Source: Labyrinthula sp. Ha
Taxonomy: Eukaryota; Sar; Bigyra; Labyrinthulida; Labyrinthulaceae
DNA: 64,000 nucleotides
NCBI GenBank assembly: GCA_015227615.1
Contig: JAALGZ010000019.1
Location: forward strand, 186,001-250,000
Direction: 5' to 3'
A program made the translations under genes and the position numbers. Within the stretch, counting starts at the first letter, position 1, and every line of letters starts with the position of its first letter. Below the pieces are notes generated by a model. That model was given only the letters and a program-made list of their open reading frames with translations, did no database searches and was not told the origin of the DNA. Below, one piece after another: positions 57,170 to 64,000 of this stretch.

Positions 57170-57998
57170 TTATTTTGTTTATAACTTAGAATTGAGTATT
57201 GTACTAGATAAATGAAATAGAAAAATGATACTATTCTAAGCCCACTTATGTTTTTTAATTTTTTTTTTGCTTTTCCTTGTTTTCTCCTTTGGAACTTAAT
57301 TTAATTCTTGTGATGTGCCTTTCTTTCAAAAAATATTCTTCCTTTAATGAAGAAAAACTTCTTATGTAATTGTTTTGTAGTTTAAATCTCTCTTCGTCAA
57401 TAGAAGAATTTAAATATTCTTTTTACTTGGAAATAAAATTTAGTGCTAATACTATTGTATTCAGCAGGACGATTATTATTATTAGTATAATCTAAAAATT
57501 CAACTATAATTATTTCTTTAAATAGCATTTGTTTTTAAAACTATAGAAATAATATGGTTATAGCTTTGTACTAAATTTAGGAATATTTTTCTTTAGTTGT
57601 TAAAACCAATCTATAGCGTACTTATTCAAGAATGTAAGAAAATGGTTTATTGCAGTGCAAGAACTATTTTAGAGTATATAATTGTGGTTTTTTTAACTCT
57701 GGTAATTTTGCTTTATTATTAGACTTATCAATAAGAACTAATTCAATAGAATTCTTTTTGAGTTCATGGTCGTGTCATTCTACAATGTAATAATTTCTAT
57801 AGAATCGAACATCAATAACTTAAACACTTTTTTTGGAAGGATCATTCTTTCTGGCTCTTATTCTTATATTATGGAATATAATTTATATATTTCATATTTT
57901 TCACACTAGAACTATGATTAGTTTCTTATCTAAGTAAAATTCTTGATTTCAATAAATAGTTTTTACATCTTAACAAGAAACAAAAAGGACCAAGAAAA
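57170..57998. other. Spacer between two convergent genes
   Basis: 829 bp, very AT-rich, with T-runs near 57.25-57.28 kb that fit 3' ends of the plus-strand transcript. No gene seen. Confidence 0.6.
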
Positions 57999-58577
57999 CT
58001 AAGTGATCACCTTATTTTTCTTCAACAAATCAACATAAATTAGAAATACACTCCATAAACATATTAACACAATAAATAGTGTATTCCACATAGTCAGTGT
58101 ATACCACAGATCATACAACAATACAATTATGCTGCAAAAAGACAGAAAGTTTAGTAGAGCACCAGATTCTTTCTTTCTCTTTGACTCCAATATCTCAAAC
58201 AAAGGTTTATCACATAGAAGCAAAGGTTCTTTTATAATTTCAAAACTTTCAGTCTCCAGCTTTGGTTGCTTATAGATTGGAGTTGTGAAGATATCCAAGA
58301 CAGTGTATACAAAAAGCACTGCAGGAATAAACACCTCTGGTTCTTTTTCTACTAGTTCAAACTGTTCTTCAGGAACCTGGTACTTTTTGTTTCTCTCTTC
58401 ACTTGTTTTTTTATCAACAGAAGACCCACTTCTTCTTCGACTTCTTAGAATAGCGCTCAATCTTCTCTTTACAGTTTGACTTCCAGAGCGAAGCCTTCCT
58501 CCAACAGTTTTTACAGCTGAGCTCTTGTTTCTTAGTCCAAGAAGAGCCAAAATATCTACTTTTGGAAGACAGTTCAT
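57999..58577 (-). CDS. Small membrane protein with basic N-terminus, unknown (192 aa)
   Basis: Family not recognised. The N-terminal ~60 residues are Arg/Ser-rich (GGRLRSGSQTVKRRLSAILR, then SRRRSGSS) with no signal peptide, so probably cytosolic. A moderately hydrophobic stretch VFIPAVLFVYTVLDIFTTPI (~83-102) may be an interfacial or membrane helix. The C-terminus has two clear TM helices, LLNFLSFCSIIVLLYDLWYT (~141-160) and WNTLFIVLICLWSVFLIYVD (~164-183), joined by a very short turn, like a hairpin, followed by a lysine-rich end (LLKKNKVIT). The double-hairpin layout resembles small ER or organelle-shaping proteins, but no homology can be claimed. Start ATG 58577, stop TAG. It faces the Rossmann-like gene. 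Confidence 0.72.
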   Translation of the reverse strand: MNCLPKVDILALLGLRNKSSAVKTVGGRLRSGSQTVKRRLSAILRSRRRSGSSVDKKTSEERNKKYQVPEEQFELVEKEPEVFIPAVLFVYTVLDIFTTPIYKQPKLETESFEIIKEPLLLCDKPLFEILESKRKKESGALLNFLSFCSIIVLLYDLWYTLTMWNTLFIVLICLWSVFLIYVDLLKKNKVIT

Positions 58578-61500
58578 CTTGTTTATATTTTCTTTTTGTT
58601 TGAATTAGTTTGAAATTTTTGTTTCTAAACAAATATTTAATATGTGTGTAATAATTCTTTTTTAGAATATATTACCGGAATTATTCCAAACATGGTGCAA
58701 ATTATGAAATTTCTATAAGCTGTATTTTATTTCTTTAAACATATTCAAAGGAGATAAAGAAATAATTATATTATAAGAATATAATTCAAATAATTATCGA
58801 AGAATATTCAATTAAGAAATTTCTTATATTGTTTTACAGAATAAAATTATTTATCCTCTAGTTCAAAAACAAGTCATTATGTGTTTATATTGAATTCAAA
58901 GGGATTACTCTGACTATTTATTACAGTGTGCATTATTCTATACAAAGTATTCTATGGCACCAACATGACTTCTTTATAAAGCCTGAAATATCATTGTGGT
59001 TATGTTTGAGAATATTTAAAGTTACAATATTAAGCCCTAATAGAAGATAAGGTTAAACTACCGGCATTATTACTGTGGGAGACAATAGTATGTCTTAACG
59101 TTATGGAAACCCCTTTAATAAATAGAAAAAGAAGATTCAAGACTTTTCAAATAGAATATGAACCTATTGGCAACATTTAGTATTAACAAACTAACACCTT
59201 TCACCACAATTGACGTTAATCTGTCTGAGAACTTATCTCCGTCTATGAGAAGGTGAACATATGAAAAACATAGGCTTCATGCAAGTTTTTAGATGGGTCG
59301 AGTCTTATATGTTTGAAAAGTTAATTAATAATATATATATCTTGCATTGAGAATTTGTCTGCCAAGCTACTCAAAGACATTTGCAGTTACGGTAGCAAAG
59401 AGAGATACTGAAATATATATAATTATTATTAGTTAATAAATAGATTTTAGTGAAAGGGAATGTTTTTTCCTTAATTTCGGAGCAGTTGCACTATTTGCTT
59501 AACGTTAACCATTCGTCACCAGATTCCTACCATCAAGTGTTTTACAACGAACCATGTATAAACCCAAGGTAGTTAATGGACAGGCGTCAAGAAATCAAGA
59601 ATAAAAACCAGGAAATAATTATATACTTCAATAGTACTTGCATGTGGAAAGGGCTTGAGTTCAACCTATTGAAAATATTTATAGAAGCTCTTAGATCCAA
59701 CGTGTATTTAATAAGCTAGATCTTTCAACAAAACAATTTGACTTTAGACATTTGACATTGCATACTTGATGTCTTGTGAGTAATTTTGACATATGTTTTC
59801 ATAGCTTATGATGAAAGGTACAAGAATACTGCATTTTGCATACTTCCGACAACAACTTTTCTTTCACAATCAAAGATATCTATATAGAACCTTCACTTTT
59901 GGGCTAAAATTCAATGTTTCACATAGTTCTATGAGCTATAACTCTAAAATTGTAGATTAATTCCTAGTAATGGAATCAATAGACAACGGATCTGCTGGTT
60001 ATGCTTAGGAAAGCGGCACAGTGTGCAAACTTTACATTAATTAATAAGCGATAAATATTCCTTGGGTATAAAAATTATAGTGTGAAGTCAAAGAGTTATG
60101 CTTAAGAGATCTGCTCTTGTCTTAGGCTCAGGCAAATTCTTCTCTTTCTATTTATGTTTTTGCTTGTGCCAATGAATATACAATTAAATCATGAGATTAT
60201 TATTTCTAATTGAAAGCATTTTTGATATATAGTTTTCAACATATGACCTCAGAAACCTATATCTAGTGTTTTACACAAACTACCAAAGTTTGAGAAGAAG
60301 AATTCGGTATCTCTCCATTGAAGAAAGTACATTGCATCACTAGATGAACCGAATGTACAAAGCAAGAATGAGAATATTTTATGATTGTACCTATATATAT
60401 ATTGAAAACAATCTAGAATTAGTTAGAACAGTTGAAAATTGTCTTTTCATGCTGCGCATATGTATTCTGCAAGAAGTATTTCTTCGTTTATTAAGCTTCT
60501 CTTGTTTACATTGATTAACTCCTGCTTGAAACGATTCATGTGTGAGAAATAGTTTATTAGTGTGAAAATTAGCTTAACAACCAGTATATATTAGGTTTCA
60601 ACTCTGACTTCGAATAATCATTAAATTGCAAAAGCCTTATGTATAATAGAATCTAGATGCATGAGCAGTGTAAGATATCACACCTATTGTGAGTCCTTGA
60701 GATTATATATCATTTTAGGACCAGATCCTTTTTCAACATATCTGTAATAGAACAACATTTAAACGTAGCCATATTAAATTCCTTTACAGAAATATAAATA
60801 GTATTGCAGTTTGAGCTGTCTGATTTGCTGGATGTATACAATATAAATATATTTGTTCAAATATTTGTATTAGAACAGAATGGGATTATATAAAATGGAA
60901 ATTGTTGATTTTGGCACTGGGAACAAAGTCTATATTTTAGTTTCACATATTCAAATGTTATCACAATGAAGTAAGAGTTAAGTAGATAATATATATGAAG
61001 GATTTTACGCAGATTGAGCAGATTACAGGAATATATAATTAGATCATAAATTTTATTTTCTGATTTTTGTTGGGTAAGAAAATATTCAGTAGAAGTATCT
61101 CTATTAGTGTTTGTAATAAATTGTGTTGTCTTATCGTTGTAGTTGTTGAAGTACCACGACATAAATAGCAGAAACTTTCTCAATAGAATGTTCAAAAAAT
61201 CCATCTGTTAGACTTTTCTATCGTTTACTGGTAGTACATATGTCTTAACTAATTTATGCCTGTATTTTCACCATGAATATCAATTAACTGTATATGATCA
61301 GTAAGTTCATCCAGTAACACAACATAAAAAAACATACGCGCTAGTATCGATTTTTTATCCTATTGTCTAACCGATGAACTAATAATGATTAGTGGAATAG
61401 GGTTACTATCTTAGGCAAACATAAGATCCAAAAAATACTGAGATTAAATAAATTCTATTGAAAGGTGTCTCTTGTAATTGGAATACAGACTTTAAATAAG

Positions 61501-64000
61501 TATATTAGAAATCCCGGCTCTATGAAGTACATATGATAAACTCCAACTTATCAGATCCTGTATATTTTCGTTCCATATATGTTAATATTCTTCCAAGGCG
61601 CAAAAATGTTAATAAGAATAGACTTCAGTAGTGGGGTGGCTTATCCATATATATATTTGAGAGGATCGTAAGAATAAAGTTTAAAACTAAGTTATTCGCC
61701 AAATGAGATTATATTCATAGATGACATAAAAACATAAAATATTAGCAAATTATGCGGTCATTAAAAAACGTTTTCATATTAATTCAATAATCACCATAGG
61801 GTACGTTGTTCATTCAAGCAATCAGTTTGGAATAAGTATCCAATTTGATACTTGTTACCACAGAGTAATCTAGAGGTAACATGATCGAACTTCAAAGTAA
61901 TATGAAACATATCCATGAAAATGTTCCTATAAAACGTAGTAACTTAGAAATAAAGAATTTTCCTATTCGGAGACGAATATAGTATCAAACATATAAAAAG
62001 AGGGTATTGTGATTTATTTCTTTTGGAGAGTTAAGTTAAATAAATATAGATGGCTAAGTGAGTTTGAGAGCTACCAACATTAAATACTTTATGATAAGAA
62101 TAATTTATTTGGCCCAATCAAAAATTTATCCAGGCCTTACAATAATTTCAATATTAATTTAAATCTCAAAGAACCTATTTTGAGATCTTATCTTATGATA
62201 TTTTTTGATAGTATTGGAATTGAAATGATATATATTATTTTGGCCATATAAAGGAAAGGGGTTGCGAAGAAAAAATCATTTATCCTTTAGGTGTGTTTTT
62301 GTTAATGTTTTCAGATAAGATACAATGATACGGCCAATTGTTCCTTATCTTGACACAGCCGATGAATCAATTTCATTTACAATACAAATATTATACCAAG
62401 TAGCATAAAATTTATTGTTGCTGCATTGAGCGGTTTTCAACCTATCAGTAAAGATTAAAAAAATCCACCCATGCGGTATGAATAATGATCAGTTGAAATA
62501 ACCATAGAATTATAAGTAACATTTAGGAAATATTTAATATATTATTAATTCTTTTTTGATAAATGAAAAAAAAAATGTTTTACTATTATTAATTTTAAAC
62601 TTTCGGTATCGGATACAACAATAATAATTTATTTTTAGTAGCACAAGAGAATACTTAATCAACCCATTTATTTGAAATTGAAACCAGTTAAGTCAAGGAA
62701 ATCTACCAAAATATTGAATATAACACCAACTATTGACATCCTTCAGTTGAGATTAATATAAGCAGTATAAGATTTAACCTTAATGTAAATAATAATAGAA
62801 CGAGAAAGTCCCAGCTCACATTATTCTATGAATAGCGCTAGACTGGGAATCGTTTTCAATATATATATATATATATATCAAAGGATTGTCAATTTTCAAT
62901 TCAAAAGAATTGAATTTAGGCAATAATTCTATAACATTAGTAGTATTCACCTAAGTGCAGCTTATAGATCACACGAAGAAAAGTATATAGACTTACGGTG
63001 AAGAGAAAAAACATAGACCCGCGGGGTGATGCTACAATTACATCGCAGCATTATTCACTAGCCTCCTTGACTTAAATTATTGTTAGGTTTTGTGTTCACT
63101 TACAGATATGATTTCTACATAATATACTCAATCTGAAGCTGAGCAACAAAAAATACCTTAGTACTTAAATAAATATATCTTTAAAAATTTTTAGTTCTAA
63201 TTCTTATCAAATTTATGTCCAACTCTAGATGAATTTAACTACCTTAATCTCAAAATAGAAAAAAATGTAGTAAAACTTCTTTTTCATCTAAGATATTAAC
63301 AAGACAAATGGAAACTGTATTCCAAATTATTTAAAACAGAGTCATTTCTTGAATAGATACAGTTGGTATCCATTTCTCTTTAAAGCTCTAATTTCCATAT
63401 TATTTCAATATATATGTACAGTTTTGGCTTGTACTCTAACATATATATTTTTTCTATGAGACTTTTATGGGATGCCAGTCATTGGGTATAAATTTTATTT
63501 ATTTATTCTATAAACTATTGTATTAGATGTAATCAAATATTATATGAGGGTTTTACTGAATAGAAAATTTAATTTCAGACAGAATATATGACAATAACAA
63601 CTTTAAAAAAACTACAAAATTTGAGCAATGTATTAATTTGCGAAGAAAAACTTGTTTTCATTTTAGCTTGAATAGATTTATGGTAAAGAGAGCGATTTAT
63701 TTTTTGACACAGCACGAAAGAACATAGATAGAGAAGTGAATTCAAAAAGAACTTCATCTTCTAGCTACATATGAATCAATGTTAAAGACACGAGTAAAGA
63801 CTTGGCTAAAGAATTAGTAGGACATACTAAAATTCATTACATAAATCAAATTTTTAGCTTACATAATCTTATCTTATCTGATTGAGTGTACTGATAGCGC
63901 CGATCATCTGATGTAATGTATTTATTCGATATCATACATCAGTAGTCACAAAAGGTAGTGGCATGTTTCATACTCTCTATTCAAGAGATGAAATTAAGAA
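58578..64000. other. Gene-poor region to window end
   Basis: Over 5 kb without a recognisable gene. A 115-codon minus-strand frame (60857-61204) has chance-like composition. An (AT)10 run lies at 62859-62878. No tRNA, rRNA or repeat array was found. Confidence 0.5.

Noticed and set aside
60857-61204. 115-codon minus-strand frame
   Set aside because: Rich in the residues expected from random AT-rich DNA (N, Y, I, L, F), no motif, and length expected by chance.
62859-62878. (AT)10 run, also (AT)8 at 10595-10610
   Set aside because: Plain microsatellites expected in AT-rich DNA; no gene or element boundary is linked to them.
1-64000. tRNA, rRNA and spliceosomal snRNA genes, CRISPR arrays, telomere repeats
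   Set aside because: GGTTC-like T-arm strings (e.g. near 15, 1970, 23270) lack a pairing stem, no U6 ACAGAGA context was found, and no regularly spaced repeats exist.

Overview
The window is nuclear DNA of an AT-rich eukaryote, most likely a unicellular protist. It carries typical eukaryotic genes (MTR4 helicase, MOB, delta-COP, a PNRC-motif protein), endonuclease-bearing LINEs and a BED/hAT transposon. Three genes appear to hold spliceosomal introns of only 29-33 nt. The genes end in TAA or TAG and none needs a reassigned codon. I could not fix the lineage from sequence alone. Introns this short are known in several unrelated protist groups (ciliates, chlorarachniophyte nucleomorphs, some endoparasitic Rhizaria), so naming a group would be a guess.

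Layout: 0-3.3 kb no gene seen; 3.3-7.1 kb a decayed LINE (LINE-A); 7.7-8.5 kb a basic protein of unknown function (-); 12.4-15.6 kb MTR4 (+), facing a MOB-family gene (-, 15.6-16.5 kb); 20.6-21.0 kb a small PNRC-motif protein (+), facing a Cys-rich secreted, probably GPI-anchored protein (-); 24.6-25.6 kb a YghU-type glutathione transferase (+), facing a protein with about 16 membrane segments built from four repeats (-, 25.8-27.6 kb); 27.8-31.9 kb a second, younger LINE (LINE-B), abutting a broken hAT transposon (31.9-33.7 kb); 33.9-46 kb a gene desert with a decayed P-loop GTPase-like pseudogene on the minus strand near 40-41 kb; 46.0-47.3 kb an unknown basic protein (+); 49.2-50.3 kb a glutaminyl-peptide cyclotransferase (+), whose stop overlaps that of delta-COP (-, 50.3-51.9 kb); 55.7-57.2 kb an unrecognised protein with a Rossmann-like segment (+), facing a small membrane protein (-, 58.0-58.6 kb); then 5.4 kb without a gene.

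How the genes relate: there is no operon-like functional cluster. Several products fit ordinary cell housekeeping: nuclear RNA surveillance (MTR4), mRNA decapping (PNRC motif), NDR-kinase signalling (MOB), COPI traffic (delta-COP) and N-terminal protein modification in the secretory path (QC). The striking pattern is positional. Ten of the twelve genes lie in five tail-to-tail pairs, with gaps from a 4-nt overlapping-stop arrangement to 0.8 kb, and the pairs are separated by kilobases of gene-poor DNA. Several recognised genes carry a GCCCAAAAT-like element upstream, in two cases on the coding strand about 65-70 bp before the ATG.
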